A stretch of DNA of 64,000 nucleotides from Flagellimonas pelagia (GCF_003584135.1 NZ_QXFI01000018.1:124001-188000); one strand, 5' to 3'; shown: positions 44,691 through 54,498, counted from the stretch's first letter. Made by a program: numbers and translations. The notes: generated from the letters alone by a model not told the origin.

Positions 44691-46679
44691 ATGAAATTTC
44701 AGGTAGTCTCAGCATTCAAACCCACTGGGGACCAACCCGAAGCCATACGACAATTGGTAGAGGGTATTGAGGGAAACGTACGCCACCAAACGTTGCTTGG
44801 GGTTACAGGTTCCGGTAAGACCTTCACTGTGGCCAATGTAGTAGAGTCGGTGCAGCGGCCCACTTTGGTTTTGGCCCACAACAAGACCCTGGCGGCCCAG
44901 TTGTATTCGGAGTTCAAACAATTCTTTCCGAACAATGCTGTGGAATACTTTGTATCCTATTACGACTACTATCAGCCAGAAGCTTATATTCCGACTAGTG
45001 GACTTTATATTGAAAAGGACCTTTCCATCAACGAGGATATTGAAAAATTGAGGCTGAGTGCCACTTCTTCGCTTCTTTCGGGACGAAGGGATGTGCTTGT
45101 GGTTGCCTCGGTTTCCTGTTTGTACGGTATCGGTAACCCCATCGAATTTCAAAAGAACGTGATCACCATCCATCGTGACCAAGTAATTTCCAGGACCAAA
45201 TTCCTGAAACAACTTGTGCAAAGCCTATATTCCAGGACCACAGCAGATTTCCGGAATGGGAATTTCAGGGTGAAGGGGGATGTGGTCGATGTGTTCCCCG
45301 GCTATGCAGACCATGCGTTCCGTATCCATTTTTTCGGGGATGAGATTGAGGAAATCGAAGCTTTGGATCCGTTCAACAATAACGTCATCGAAATTTACGA
45401 TTCGCTGAATATTTACCCGGCCAACATGTTCGTAACCTCGCCGGACATCCTACAGAATGCCATTCGTGAAATTCAGGATGATTTGGTCAAACAGGTGGAC
45501 TATTTCAAAGAAATAGGTCGACCCTTGGAAGCCAAGCGATTGGACGAGCGCACCAATTTTGATCTGGAAATGATTCGAGAACTGGGTTATTGTTCCGGCA
45601 TAGAGAACTATTCCCGCTATTTGGACGGCAGGGAACCCGGCACACGACCTTTCTGTTTGTTGGATTACTTTCCGGATGATTACTTGATGATCATTGATGA
45701 AAGCCACGTGACCATTCCCCAGGTACATGCCATGTATGGAGGCGACCGGTCCCGAAAGGAAAACCTGGTGGAATATGGATTCCGCTTACCCGCGGCCATG
45801 GACAACCGACCTTTAAAGTTTGAAGAGTTCGAAACCTTACAGAACCAAGTCATCTATGTAAGTGCCACTCCTGCAGATTATGAATTGGAACTGAGTCAGG
45901 GGGTATATGTGGAACAGGTAATCCGTCCGACAGGATTATTGGACCCCGTAATCGAGGTACGACCCAGCGCCAATCAAATTGATGATCTGGTCGAAGAAAT
46001 CCAACAGCGGGTGGAACTGGATGAACGTACCTTGGTGACCACCCTGACCAAAAGAATGGCAGAGGAACTGACCAAATACCTGACCAGAATCGATATTCGA
46101 TGCCGTTATATACACAGCGATGTGGATACGTTGGAACGTGTGGAAATCATGCAGGATCTACGAAAAGGAATTTTTGATGTGCTCATTGGTGTAAACTTGC
46201 TTCGGGAAGGATTAGATTTACCAGAAGTTTCATTGGTTGCGATTTTGGATGCCGACAAAGAAGGATTTCTTCGAAGCAACCGTTCCCTGACACAGACCGT
46301 GGGGCGTGCGGCCCGTAACCTGAACGGAAAGGCCATCATGTATGCGGATACCATCACGGACAGCATGAAAAAGACCATTGATGAGACGAATTACCGTCGG
46401 GACAAGCAGATGAACTACAACAAGGAGCACAACATCACCCCCAAGGCTTTGAAAAAGAATTTGGACAATGCCTTGGCCAAGAATTCCGTGTCCACCTATC
46501 ATTTTCAAAAGGAAGAACTGCGCGCCGCAGAACCCGATTTGGAATACCTGACCGAGAACCAAAAGGAAAAATTGATCAGGGAAAAGCGCAAGGCTATGGA
46601 AAAAGCGGCCAAAGAACTCAACTTCATGGAGGCGGCCAAACTACGGGACGAAATCAAGATGCTCCAAGAAAAGGAATAA
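44691..46679 (+). CDS. uvrB: Excinuclease ABC subunit UvrB
   Basis: UvrB is the damage-verifying helicase-like component of nucleotide excision repair. Walker A (GVTGSGKTFT, about 38-47), the beta-hairpin region YYDYYQPEAYIP (about 92-103), the DESH box (about 338) and the C-terminal UVR motif (KAMEKAAKELNFMEAAKLRD) are all present. The 662-residue length is normal. It is a single gene here, without uvrA or uvrC nearby. A GC-rich hairpin closes the transcript. Confidence 0.97.
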   Translation: MKFQVVSAFKPTGDQPEAIRQLVEGIEGNVRHQTLLGVTGSGKTFTVANVVESVQRPTLVLAHNKTLAAQLYSEFKQFFPNNAVEYFVSYYDYYQPEAYIPTSGLYIEKDLSINEDIEKLRLSATSSLLSGRRDVLVVASVSCLYGIGNPIEFQKNVITIHRDQVISRTKFLKQLVQSLYSRTTADFRNGNFRVKGDVVDVFPGYADHAFRIHFFGDEIEEIEALDPFNNNVIEIYDSLNIYPANMFVTSPDILQNAIREIQDDLVKQVDYFKEIGRPLEAKRLDERTNFDLEMIRELGYCSGIENYSRYLDGREPGTRPFCLLDYFPDDYLMIIDESHVTIPQVHAMYGGDRSRKENLVEYGFRLPAAMDNRPLKFEEFETLQNQVIYVSATPADYELELSQGVYVEQVIRPTGLLDPVIEVRPSANQIDDLVEEIQQRVELDERTLVTTLTKRMAEELTKYLTRIDIRCRYIHSDVDTLERVEIMQDLRKGIFDVLIGVNLLREGLDLPEVSLVAILDADKEGFLRSNRSLTQTVGRAARNLNGKAIMYADTITDSMKKTIDETNYRRDKQMNYNKEHNITPKALKKNLDNALAKNSVSTYHFQKEELRAAEPDLEYLTENQKEKLIREKRKAMEKAAKELNFMEAAKLRDEIKMLQEKE

Positions 46680-46685
46680 ACGAAA

Positions 46686-46716
46686 GCGCGCCCCGAACAT
46701 TGCTGTAGGGGCGCGC
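46686..46716 (+). terminator. GC-rich hairpin after uvrB, no U-tract
   Basis: GCGCGCCCC (46686-46694) pairs perfectly with GGGGCGCGC (46708-46716), 7 bases after the uvrB stop. No T-run follows on the plus strand; a T-rich flank exists on the minus strand, so it may serve both directions or act as a 3' stabiliser. Confidence 0.6.
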
Positions 46717-46777
46717 CAACAAACTAACCAACTAATCCAACCATCATGAAACACCTATAGTTGGTGCCTTCAATTTC

Positions 46778-47203
46778 TTATGCGATTTCAATCAATCGCT
46801 TTGGTTTTGGTAATGCTTCTTGCTTTTTGGGCAAGGTCAATTTCAAAATTCCATCTTCGTACTTCGCATCGATTTTAGAACCATCAACAGTCTCAGGCAA
46901 GGTAAAGGCCCTTCTGAATGAGGTATATGAAAACTCTTTGCGGGTGTAATTTTCTTTGTTTTCTTCGTTTTCGGTTTGCATTTCACTGGAAATGGTCAAC
47001 ACATCGTTATCGATTTCCACGGTGAAATCATCCTTTTTCATACCTGGTACGGCCAGTTCCAATTCAAAATTTTCAGTATTGTCCTTTATGTTGACAGCGG
47101 GAACGGAAGCATTCCACTTCTCTGTTCCACCAAACCAATCAGGACCCATAAAATCGTTCATCAGGGATGGAAAAAACAGGTTGTTTCTTTTTACTATACT
47201 CAT
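46778..47203 (-). CDS. Small heat shock protein, Hsp20/alpha-crystallin
   Basis: The alpha-crystallin domain occupies residues 33-130 and keeps the family's final motif DGILKLTLPK and the I-x-I/V-like tail KRLIEIA. Such proteins hold unfolding proteins for the DnaK system. The N-terminal arm is short (NNLFFPSLMNDFMGPDWFG). The 141-residue length is normal. It is a single gene in convergent position to uvrB. No CIRCE or other heat-shock operator is evident before it. Confidence 0.93.
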   Translation of the reverse strand: MSIVKRNNLFFPSLMNDFMGPDWFGGTEKWNASVPAVNIKDNTENFELELAVPGMKKDDFTVEIDNDVLTISSEMQTENEENKENYTRKEFSYTSFRRAFTLPETVDGSKIDAKYEDGILKLTLPKKQEALPKPKRLIEIA

Positions 47204-47319
47204 GGCGATTCAATTTTTAGTTAAACACTTAAATCACCTAGTACTAGGCAAATGGTGTACCAATACAAAAAACATGTCTTTATGGCATGAATACAGGGGG
47301 AATTGATGTCAAAATGACA

Positions 47320-47721
47320 CTAATTGTAATGCGCTTTGAAGATATCGATGAGCACCTCTGGAGGAACCACGTTGTCAGGATAACGGTGCATCACCTCCAA
47401 GACCTGACCAATGGCCACGGGCGGAAGCCCCATTTTAAGTCCTATATTGTAAAGGGTATTGACCTCACTTTTGTGTTGTTCGCGATCAATGTTCATTAAA
47501 AGCAACAACCTGTGGAACTGAACGATCCGTTCCGCTTGGGACTTCAGGGTTATTTTAGGGGAGCGATGTTTTAAAAGTCCATCGAACGTTTCCTTATCGA
47601 TCCCTAAATTGGAGGCCACCTTGAGCAGGAACTCATATTCGGACCGTTTCATCGAATGATCCACCCTGGCAAAGGCGATCATCTCCGAAAGGATGCTCAG
47701 TTTTTCTTCGTAGGTTCCCAT
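47320..47721 (-). CDS. TerB-like helical protein
   Basis: I chose the ATG at 47721 (MGTYEEKLSILSEMIAFARVDHSMKRSEYEFL); upstream in-frame residues are unconserved. The 133 residues form five or six helices with acidic sites after helix 1 (VDHSMKRSEYEF), as in TerB/DjlA-N domains, which occur in tellurite and phage-stress proteins but also alone. In this window no ter genes lie nearby, so a general stress role cannot be assumed. A terminator hairpin separates it from the next minus-strand gene upstream. Confidence 0.7.
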   Translation of the reverse strand: MGTYEEKLSILSEMIAFARVDHSMKRSEYEFLLKVASNLGIDKETFDGLLKHRSPKITLKSQAERIVQFHRLLLLMNIDREQHKSEVNTLYNIGLKMGLPPVAIGQVLEVMHRYPDNVVPPEVLIDIFKAHYN

Positions 47722-47782
47722 TTGGTTTGGTTTTGGGGCTTGCTTCCTTATACATAACTCAAAAAGCTCAATTTTAGTGCAT

Positions 47783-47812
47783 AAAAAAAGCCTTGATGCG
47801 ATCAAGGCTTTC
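47783..47812 (-). terminator. Rho-independent terminator of the 47839 gene
   Basis: On the minus strand GCCTTGAT pairs with ATCAAGGC around CGC, followed by seven T. It ends 27 bases past the stop of the 111-aa secreted-protein gene. Confidence 0.9.
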
Positions 47813-47838
47813 TAACTAACTCAAACAATCTCCGTCAA

Positions 47839-48174
47839 TTACGCGGTAATTCTTACGGCAACCGTATAGATTCTGCCCTCTACAGGTTGTGCGGACTCTA
47901 CTTTTTGGTAGTTCAATCTACTCTTTACAAATTTCTCCAAAACTTCATTTTTGGTGTCCACGGAAAGTACTACCAACTCACCTTTATCATTGATGGTGAG
48001 ACGTACATCGGCTGTCAACTCGTTGTATTGAAGCTCAAAGTTATTCTGCTTCAACATTTCATAAATTTGGGAGGACAAGCTCTTTTCTGAAACTTCATTG
48101 TGCCCTTTGTTGGCGAAAACGCCCAAAGTAGCAAACAACATAAATGCTACGGATGCAATTTTAATTTTTCTCAT
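47839..48174 (-). CDS. Secreted protein, 111 aa, conserved hypothetical
   Basis: The ATG at 48174 begins a signal peptide (MRKIKIASVAFMLFATLGVFA). The mature 90 residues look like one small alpha/beta domain with LTADVRLTINDKGELVVLSVDT in the middle and RIYTVAVRITA at the end. This end resembles the TonB C-terminal fold family only in outline, so I do not assign it. It is a single gene with its own promoter box and terminator. The function is unknown. Confidence 0.75.
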   Translation of the reverse strand: MRKIKIASVAFMLFATLGVFANKGHNEVSEKSLSSQIYEMLKQNNFELQYNELTADVRLTINDKGELVVLSVDTKNEVLEKFVKSRLNYQKVESAQPVEGRIYTVAVRITA

Positions 48175-48248
48175 GATTTTGTTTTTTGATGTATTGATGA
48201 ATGATTTTAATGATTTGTCAAAAAAACGTTTCTGTTTTAAAGACACTA

Positions 48249-48256
48249 CAAATATA
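48249..48256 (-). promoter_or_regulatory. -7 box before the 111-aa secreted-protein gene
   Basis: The minus strand reads TATATTTG, a full match. It would produce a leader of about 68 bases before the ATG at 48174. Confidence 0.45.
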
Positions 48257-48465
48257 AGACGGTAAAAAAATCGAAATGTTACACAAATACGTCATTTAAC
48301 CAATGTTTAACCTGTGTAACGATGTCCTAATATTGAAGATTTTGAAGAAAATCCGAACAATCATGAAAACTCTGCAGCCGAATTGAGAAAGGACCAATAA
48401 CCTTGCAAACCTTTTCTGAAATCCAACAAAAAATGATTTTGTCTTCTTTTCCTGTTCCCGGAAAA

Positions 48466-48499
48466 CAAAAAAGGGCAACGTTAAGAAAACGTTGCCCTT
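48466..48499 (-). terminator. Rho-independent terminator of sucC
   Basis: AAGGGCAACGTT and its complement form a 12-base perfect stem around a 5-base loop, with a T-run on the minus strand. It lies 23 bases after the sucC stop. Confidence 0.9.
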
Positions 48500-48521
48500 G
48501 TCTATTTCGATTGTTGACGTT

Positions 48522-49715
48522 TTATGCCAAAACTTCCTTCACTTTATCAGCAGCCTCTTGGAACTGCACCGCTGAATGTACGGCCAATCCAGAATTATCG
48601 ATGATCTCTTTGGCCAATTCGGCATTGGTACCCTGTAAACGCACAATGATGGGCACCTTAATGGCGTCGCCCATATTTTTATAGGCATCCACCACACCTT
48701 GAGCCACACGGTCACAACGAACGATTCCGCCAAAAATATTGATTAAAATCGCTTTAACGTTGGGGTCTTTCAAGATGATACGGAAGGCCTCCTCTACCCT
48801 TTTGGCATCGGCGGTACCTCCCACGTCCAAGAAGTTGGCCGGCTCACCACCTGCCATCTTGATCAAGTCCATGGTGGCCATGGCCAACCCGGCACCGTTT
48901 ACCATACAACCTACGTTTCCATCCAAATCCACATAGTTCAGACCTACTTCCCTTGCTTCAACCTCGATAGGGTTTTCTTCCCTAAGGTCGCGCATTTCGG
49001 CATAGGCTTTTCTTCTGTAGAGAGCATTGTCATCGATGGTTACCTTGGCGTCCACCGCCATGATCTTATCATCCGATGTTTTCAAAACCGGGTTGATCTC
49101 GAACAAGCTGGCATCACTCTGTTCGTATGCTTTGTACAAGTTGGAAACAAATTTCACCATTTCCTTGAAAGCTGTTCCGGACAACCCTAGGTTGAAGGCA
49201 ATCCTTCTCGCCTGGAAAGGCAACAAGCCCAATCCTGGGTCAATTTCTTCGGTGAAAATCAAATGTGGGGTCTTCTCGGCCACCTCTTCTATATCCATAC
49301 CTCCTTCGGTAGAGTACATCACCATGTTCCTGCCGGTACCCCTGTTCAAGAGCACGGACATATAAAACTCGTTTGTTTCGCTGTCACCTGGATAGTACAC
49401 ATCCTCGGCCACCAAAACCTGGTGTACTTTTTTACCTTCGGCAGATGTTTGTGGTGTAATCAGGTTCATCCCGATGATGCTACCAGCAAGTTCCTCCACT
49501 TCCTTCAAGTTTTTGGCAAGTTTTACACCGCCGCCCTTACCACGACCACCTGCATGCACCTGTGCTTTGATCACGTGCCATCCGGTTCCGGTTTCCTGTG
49601 TAAGTTGTTTCGCGGCCTCTACCGCTTCCTTGGCGTTGCGGGCAACAATACCTCGCTGGATCCTGACCCCAAAACTGGCCAAAATCTCTTTTCCTTGATA
49701 TTCGTGAAGATTCAT
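48522..49715 (-). CDS. sucC: Succinate--CoA ligase (ADP-forming) beta subunit
   Basis: SucC forms the ATP-grasp beta subunit of succinyl-CoA synthetase in the citric acid cycle. The N-terminal [11 protein letters not shown], the ATP-binding [14 protein letters not shown] (about 52-65) and the C-terminal ligase part ([21 protein letters not shown]) are all present. The 397-residue length is typical. No sucD is seen nearby, so the alpha subunit must be encoded elsewhere, which is usual in Flavobacteriaceae. A TATTTTTG box lies upstream. Confidence 0.97.
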   Translation of the reverse strand: MNLHEYQGKEILASFGVRIQRGIVARNAKEAVEAAKQLTQETGTGWHVIKAQVHAGGRGKGGGVKLAKNLKEVEELAGSIIGMNLITPQTSAEGKKVHQVLVAEDVYYPGDSETNEFYMSVLLNRGTGRNMVMYSTEGGMDIEEVAEKTPHLIFTEEIDPGLGLLPFQARRIAFNLGLSGTAFKEMVKFVSNLYKAYEQSDASLFEINPVLKTSDDKIMAVDAKVTIDDNALYRRKAYAEMRDLREENPIEVEAREVGLNYVDLDGNVGCMVNGAGLAMATMDLIKMAGGEPANFLDVGGTADAKRVEEAFRIILKDPNVKAILINIFGGIVRCDRVAQGVVDAYKNMGDAIKVPIIVRLQGTNAELAKEIIDNSGLAVHSAVQFQEAADKVKEVLA

Positions 49716-49741
49716 CTGTGAATTTTACTTTTGTTTGCCGA

Positions 49742-49749
49742 CAAAAATA
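49742..49749 (-). promoter_or_regulatory. -7 box before sucC
   Basis: The minus strand reads TATTTTTG, a full TAnnTTTG match 27 bases before the ATG. Confidence 0.45.
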
Positions 49750-49833
49750 GAAAACACTACGGAGAAATTGAAGGTATTATGGAATTATTGCCAATTATTC
49801 GCCCATAATTCCGTGCTTTTTCACTGTCGGAAC

Positions 49834-50472
49834 TCAAGGCTTAAAATCCTGAAAGTCCAAAGGGTCGAAATTTTTGAAATGTCCGTTCATTTCTATAACG
49901 GTTTTGGTGCGGTTGACCTCGTTCAAAATATTCGTAGTCGATTCCAAATGGGCCTTGATAAAATGCAATCGGTCAGTTTCTTTGGTCATCAACAGGAGTT
50001 CGTATTCCTGTTCAAAAGAAAGTCCCATTTTGTGCGCCAAAGAATAACTGTTGAACTGTTTGGGCGACGTCTGGGTAAAGGGGACATCCATCAAATCGTA
50101 TAACATTTCCACTTTTTGGATTACCTCTTTCCTGAGATTGTCGTCGGCATCGTTCTCCATTTCCAAAAATTCCACATCTCCACCAGAGTACAATTTGCCA
50201 TCCATTTGCTTTTCAAAACTGAGTATCTTAAACACCTGTCTGGCCACACAGACCACATCCATTTCCCCAGAATTGTAGGTAGTGACCACCTCCACCAATT
50301 GCACTTCGGTACCATAAGAAATGGAATTATTGATAAAAACGGGGATCCCAAACGTCAAGGCCTCTTTTCTGCAATCATGGATCAATTGTTTGTACCGATC
50401 TTCGAAAATATGGAGTGGTACGGTCTCACCAGGGTAGAAAACGGATTGCAATGGAAATAATGGCAGTTTCAT
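49834..50472 (-). CDS. LON substrate-binding-domain protein
   Basis: The 212 residues match the N-terminal domain of Lon proteases (LPLFPLQSVFYPGETVPLHIFEDRYKQLI), without the ATPase or protease parts. Stand-alone proteins of this kind are widespread and are thought to bind misfolded substrates or to act as regulators. The gene is complete, not a relic: the length is that of the usual single-domain protein. It lies divergent from lysA, 167 bases apart. Confidence 0.88.
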   Translation of the reverse strand: MKLPLFPLQSVFYPGETVPLHIFEDRYKQLIHDCRKEALTFGIPVFINNSISYGTEVQLVEVVTTYNSGEMDVVCVARQVFKILSFEKQMDGKLYSGGDVEFLEMENDADDNLRKEVIQKVEMLYDLMDVPFTQTSPKQFNSYSLAHKMGLSFEQEYELLLMTKETDRLHFIKAHLESTTNILNEVNRTKTVIEMNGHFKNFDPLDFQDFKP

Positions 50473-50587
50473 TTTGTGGTTTGCCTAAAAGTACAATGTC
50501 CCAAGCAAAGCCACAAACAGTTCTCCAGAAAAGGATTGTTACAATTAAAACATTTTGTTATAAATATATAAAATATGTTTTTTGTTC

Positions 50588-50618
50588 TTGTATAACCCAA
50601 GGACTTACTTTAGATTTG
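50588..50618 (+). promoter_or_regulatory. Two-box Bacteroidetes promoter of lysA
   Basis: TTG (50588-50590) and TAGATTTG (50611-50618) are separated by 20 bases, the best spacing for the Bacteroidetes primary sigma factor. The transcript would start near 50625, about 15 bases before the ATG. Confidence 0.75.
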
Positions 50619-50639
50619 TCCATTAAAGACGGATGTAGC

Positions 50640-51878
50640 ATGAATTCCAAGGATTTATTGAAACTGGTTGACCAATACGGTGCCCCACTATATGTTTATG
50701 ATGCGGATAAAATTGCATCGCAGTTCAACAGGCTTACCAATGCTTTTAAGGAAGTACCCAGCCTACGATTGAACTATGCAGCGAAGGCCTTGTCCAACAT
50801 CAGTATACTACGATTCATGAACAGTTTGGGAAGTGGCCTGGACACGGTTTCTATCCAAGAAGTAAAATTGGGCCTATTGGCCGGATTCAAACCCGAATCC
50901 ATCATCTTTACCCCCAATGGTGTTTCGTTGGAAGAAATTGAAGCCGCTGCCGCCTTGGGTGTGCAGGTGAACATCGACAACCTTTCCATTTTGGAACAGT
51001 TCGGAAGCAAACACCCCGACATTCCAGTTTGTATCCGTATCAACCCCCACGTGATGGCCGGGGGCAACTCCAAGATTTCTGTAGGGCATATCGATTCAAA
51101 ATTCGGTATCAGCATACACCAAATTCCGCATTTGTTACGCATTGTGGACTTGACCAAAATGAATATCAACGGTATCCACATGCATACCGGTAGTGATATT
51201 TTGGATATCGATGTATTCCTTTATGCCTCTGAAATTCTTTTCGAGACTGCTAAAAACTTCAAGGACCTGGAGTTTATCGATTTTGGAAGTGGTTTTAAAG
51301 TACCCTACAAAGACGGAGACATTCAAACGAACATTGAGGAACTAGGGAAAAAACTATCAGCAAGGTTCAATGAGTTTTGCAAGGATTATGGAAGGAATCT
51401 GACCCTTGCCTTTGAACCTGGGAAGTTTTTGGTAAGCGAAGCTGGGTTCTTCCTCGCCAAAGTAAATGTGGTAAAACAGACCACCTCAACAGTTTTCGCC
51501 AGTGTGGATTCCGGATTCAACCACTTGATCCGTCCCATGTTTTACGGCTCCAGTCATGAAATCATCAACATTTCCAACCCTAATGGCAGGGAGCGTTACT
51601 ATTCTGTTGTTGGATATATCTGTGAAACCGATACTTTTGGTAGCAACCGACGCATCAATGAAATTTCCGAAGGGGATATTCTGTGCTTTAAAAATGCAGG
51701 TGCTTATTGCTTTACCATGGCAAGCAATTACAATTCCAGATATCGACCTGCTGAAGTTTTGTGGTACAAAGGCAAAGGCCATTTGATTCGCGAGCGCGAA
51801 ACCTTTGATGACATTTTAAGGAACCAAGTAGATGTTAAATCGCTATTTGAAGCACCCAAGAAAGAAACCGTAAACTAG
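50640..51878 (+). CDS. lysA: Diaminopimelate decarboxylase
   Basis: LysA decarboxylates meso-diaminopimelate to lysine, using pyridoxal phosphate. The PLP lysine is K49 in RLNYAAKALSN, and the family motifs SGLDTVS, GSGFKVPY, EPGKFLVSEAG and the C-terminal NAGAYCFTMASNYN are present. I chose the ATG at 50640 because it follows the promoter by the right distance; a longer in-frame extension (75 codons) reaches into the promoter and the neighbouring gene. The 412-residue length is normal. Confidence 0.96.
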   Translation: MNSKDLLKLVDQYGAPLYVYDADKIASQFNRLTNAFKEVPSLRLNYAAKALSNISILRFMNSLGSGLDTVSIQEVKLGLLAGFKPESIIFTPNGVSLEEIEAAAALGVQVNIDNLSILEQFGSKHPDIPVCIRINPHVMAGGNSKISVGHIDSKFGISIHQIPHLLRIVDLTKMNINGIHMHTGSDILDIDVFLYASEILFETAKNFKDLEFIDFGSGFKVPYKDGDIQTNIEELGKKLSARFNEFCKDYGRNLTLAFEPGKFLVSEAGFFLAKVNVVKQTTSTVFASVDSGFNHLIRPMFYGSSHEIINISNPNGRERYYSVVGYICETDTFGSNRRINEISEGDILCFKNAGAYCFTMASNYNSRYRPAEVLWYKGKGHLIRERETFDDILRNQVDVKSLFEAPKKETVN

Positions 51879-51879
51879 A

Positions 51880-52293
51880 ATGGGCACTATAGCCCTGTTG
51901 CTTTCCATTATTTTTATCTTTTTGGCCGGACTCCATTTTTATTGGGCGATTTTCGGCATCAAGGATCCTTCCGTGGTACTACCCACGAAGGAAAATGGTA
52001 AGTTTCTCTTTAAACCGGGCAAGTTGGGAACCGTACTTGTGGGGCTGTTCTTGAGTCTTTTCGCGTTCATTTACCTGAACAAAGCCATCAGTTTTACGGA
52101 ACGTAGAGAGTTAACCTATGCTTCAGTAGCCATTGGTTTCATTTTTCTTTTGCGGGCCCTGGGCGATTTCAAATACCTGGGATTCTTCAAAAAATTGAGG
52201 TCGACCCGTTTCGCCCGAATGGACAGCCAGTATTACTCGCCTTTGGCCTTGCTGGTATCCCTTTTGATATTTGTTTTGGAGCTCTTGTCCTGA
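51880..52293 (+). CDS. DUF3995 membrane protein
   Basis: Four hydrophobic helices span 137 residues, with the DUF3995 pattern LLSIIFIFLAGLHFYWAIFG at the start and FLLRALGDFKYLGFFKK near 90-107. The gene begins 1 base after the lysA stop, so the two are probably on one transcript although no pathway link is known. The family has no assigned function. The C-terminal helix LVSLLIFVLELLS ends the protein. Confidence 0.85.
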   Translation: MGTIALLLSIIFIFLAGLHFYWAIFGIKDPSVVLPTKENGKFLFKPGKLGTVLVGLFLSLFAFIYLNKAISFTERRELTYASVAIGFIFLLRALGDFKYLGFFKKLRSTRFARMDSQYYSPLALLVSLLIFVLELLS

Positions 52294-52317
52294 ATACTTT
52301 TTTGGCACAATTTTCGT

Positions 52318-52325
52318 TAGCTTTG
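52318..52325 (+). promoter_or_regulatory. -7 box before the thioredoxin-like gene
   Basis: TAGCTTTG fits TAnnTTTG 38 bases before the ATG at 52364. The nearest TTG upstream is too close to be a -33 element. Confidence 0.35.
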
Positions 52326-52363
52326 TATGGATGGAACGACAAAACGTTCATAATTAAGAAATC

Positions 52364-52879
52364 ATGCGCAAGACATTTACCCAAATCAGTTTGTTTTTTC
52401 TTCTTCTTGTTGGACTGCAGACCAACGCCCAAGATATAAAATGGCTAAGTTGGGATGAAGCCGTTAAGCTTTCCCAAACCGACGCAAAACCCAAGAAAAT
52501 GTTCATCGATGTGTACACAGATTGGTGTGGATGGTGCAAAAAAATGGACAAGGACACATTCCAACATCCCGATGTATCCAAATACATGCAGGCCAACTTT
52601 TACATGGTGAAATTGGACGCAGAGGGTAAAGATCCCATTGAATACAAAGGCAAGACCTTCAAGTTTGTCCCTTCCGGAAGAAATGGCTACCATGAATTGG
52701 CAGCCGCCCTTTTGCAAGGCCAGTTGAGTTATCCTACCGTGGTGTTCCTAGATGAGGAAATGAACATGTTGTCCCCTGTTCCCGGATATCAAAAAGTGGA
52801 GCCCTTTATGCAGATTGCCAAGTACTTTGGTGAAAACATCTACAAGGACAAGGACTGGCAAAGCTACGCAGGGAAATAG
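52364..52879 (+). CDS. Secreted thioredoxin-like protein
   Basis: A signal peptide (FTQISLFFLLLVGLQTNAQ) precedes a thioredoxin fold with the active-site CxxC, C55 and C58, in VYTDWCGWCKKMDKDTF. This is the DUF255/Thioredoxin_7 type, which reduces or isomerises disulfides outside the cytoplasm. SYPTVVFLDEEM contains the cis-proline region. The 171-residue length is typical. It lies convergent to guaB. The electron donor is not seen nearby. Confidence 0.9.
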   Translation: MRKTFTQISLFFLLLVGLQTNAQDIKWLSWDEAVKLSQTDAKPKKMFIDVYTDWCGWCKKMDKDTFQHPDVSKYMQANFYMVKLDAEGKDPIEYKGKTFKFVPSGRNGYHELAAALLQGQLSYPTVVFLDEEMNMLSPVPGYQKVEPFMQIAKYFGENIYKDKDWQSYAGK

Positions 52880-52901
52880 TTTCCCTAGAAAACCAAGCTT
52901 T

Positions 52902-54374
52902 TTATCTACTGTAATTCGGACTTTCTTTGGTGATGGTCACGTTATGCGGATGACTTTCATGGATACCGCTGGAAGTAATCTTTACAAATTGACCTGTTTC
53001 CTTCAAAGTAGCAATATCCTTGGCACCGCAGTAGCCCATACCAGCTCGTAGACCACCAATAAATTGGTGCATGCTTTCGTATAGATCTCCTTTGTAAGGA
53101 ACTCGGCCCACGATACCTTCCGGAACCAATTTTTTGATATCATCTTCCACATCCTGAAAGTAACGATCCTTGCTACCCTCTTTCATGGCTTCCACAGAAC
53201 CCATACCACGGTACGATTTGAACTTTCTGCCTTCATAGATAATGGTCTCCCCTGGGGATTCTTTGGTCCCTGCCAACAACGATCCCAACATCACTGTATC
53301 GGCGCCAGCAGCAATGGCCTTTGGAATGTCACCGGTATAGCGGATTCCACCATCGGCAATTACGGGCACCCCACTTCCTTTGATGGCAGCGGCCACTTCC
53401 AACACAGCGGAAAACTGTGGAAAACCTACACCGGCCACCACACGGGTGGTACAAATAGAACCAGGACCGATTCCGACCTTAACAGCATCGGCACCAGCCT
53501 CTACCAAGTATTTAGCAGCTTCGGCCGTGGCAATGTTACCCACAACCACTTCCAACTGAGGGTACGATTTTTTCACTTCTTTCAGAATACCCACCACACC
53601 TTTGGTGTGCCCGTGTGCCGTATCAATGATGATGGCATCCACACCGGCCTCAACCAGTGCTCCGGCCCTTTTCACAGCATCTGCGGTAACACCAATGGCG
53701 GCAGCAACGCGTAGCCTTCCATATTGGTCCTTATTGGCTATGGGTTTTTGGGTGAGTTTGGTGATATCCCGGAATGTGATCAACCCGATCAATTCATACT
53801 TGTCGTTGACCACCGGAAGCTTCTCAATTTTATTTTCCTGCAAAATAACCTCGGCCTGCTCCAAGGAGGTTCCTTCACCTACGGTCACCAAATTTTCCGA
53901 AGTCATGACTTCGGAAATTGGACGATCGTCGTCCTTCTCAAAACGAAGGTCGCGGTTGGTCACGATTCCGATCAATTTTTTATTGGCATCCACAATCGGG
54001 ATTCCCCCGATGCTGAATTCCTTCATACTGGCCTTGGCATCCCTAACCTTGGAATCCAAAGGAAGCGTCACGGGGTCCATGATCATGCCGCTTTCCGCAC
54101 GTTTCACTTTTCTAACCTTAAGAGCCTGTTGCTCTATGGTCATGTTCTTGTGCAGTACCCCAATACCTCCCTCTTGGGCCATGGCAATGGCCATTCGGGA
54201 TTCGGTCACGGTATCCATCGCTGCGGAAACAATGGGCACATTAATGGTGATGTTTCTAGTGAACTTGGATTGGATATTGACTTCTCGGGGAAGTACTTCG
54301 GAATATGCGGGCACAAGAAGAACATCATCATAGGTTAGTCCTTCGCCAACAATTTTGTTTAGGTGGGCTTCCAT
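52902..54374 (-). CDS. guaB: Inosine-5'-monophosphate dehydrogenase
   Basis: GuaB oxidises IMP to XMP, the rate-limiting step of GMP synthesis. The paired CBS domains lie at about 95-205 ([17 protein letters not shown], then [12 protein letters not shown]). The catalytic loop [11 protein letters not shown] with the active cysteine near 305, the [12 protein letters not shown] region and the flap motif RYFQ are present. The 490-residue length is standard. A -7 box (TATATTTG, minus strand) lies at 54398-54405. Confidence 0.97.
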   Translation of the reverse strand: MEAHLNKIVGEGLTYDDVLLVPAYSEVLPREVNIQSKFTRNITINVPIVSAAMDTVTESRMAIAMAQEGGIGVLHKNMTIEQQALKVRKVKRAESGMIMDPVTLPLDSKVRDAKASMKEFSIGGIPIVDANKKLIGIVTNRDLRFEKDDDRPISEVMTSENLVTVGEGTSLEQAEVILQENKIEKLPVVNDKYELIGLITFRDITKLTQKPIANKDQYGRLRVAAAIGVTADAVKRAGALVEAGVDAIIIDTAHGHTKGVVGILKEVKKSYPQLEVVVGNIATAEAAKYLVEAGADAVKVGIGPGSICTTRVVAGVGFPQFSAVLEVAAAIKGSGVPVIADGGIRYTGDIPKAIAAGADTVMLGSLLAGTKESPGETIIYEGRKFKSYRGMGSVEAMKEGSKDRYFQDVEDDIKKLVPEGIVGRVPYKGDLYESMHQFIGGLRAGMGYCGAKDIATLKETGQFVKITSSGIHESHPHNVTITKESPNYSR

Positions 54375-54397
54375 TGCAATTACGGATTAATTGCGTG

Positions 54398-54405
54398 CAA
54401 ATATA
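54398..54405 (-). promoter_or_regulatory. -7 box before guaB
   Basis: The minus strand reads TATATTTG, a full TAnnTTTG match 24 bases before the ATG. No -33 TTG at the right distance. Confidence 0.45.
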
Positions 54406-54483
54406 CCACTATTTTTATTGAAATCAGCCTGCAATCCAAATAGAGATTATCTATGGCTTCATTCCAGATTTTTTAATCATTAT

Positions 54484-54498
54484 TTAGAATGATTCTAA
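54484..54498. promoter_or_regulatory. Perfect 7-1-7 palindrome, probable Fur-type operator
   Basis: TTAGAAT-G-ATTCTAA is a perfect inverted repeat around one base, the layout of Fur-family boxes. It ends 8 bases before a near-consensus -7 box (TATCTTTA, 54507-54514), so a bound repressor would block RNA polymerase at the 54532 gene. Confidence 0.65.

Larger units (their letters stand above)
48175..48521. other. Non-coding gap with promoter box and sucC terminator
   Basis: This 347-base gap holds a minus-strand TATATTTG box at 48249-48256 for the 47839 gene and the sucC terminator at 48466-48499. No gene is seen between. Confidence 0.6.

Noticed and set aside
53602..54333. Long open frame of 243 codons on the plus strand opposite guaB
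   Set aside because: It is antisense to a complete, strongly conserved guaB, lacks any recognisable domain and has no promoter or ribosome site. Such mirror frames are common opposite GC-balanced conserved genes.
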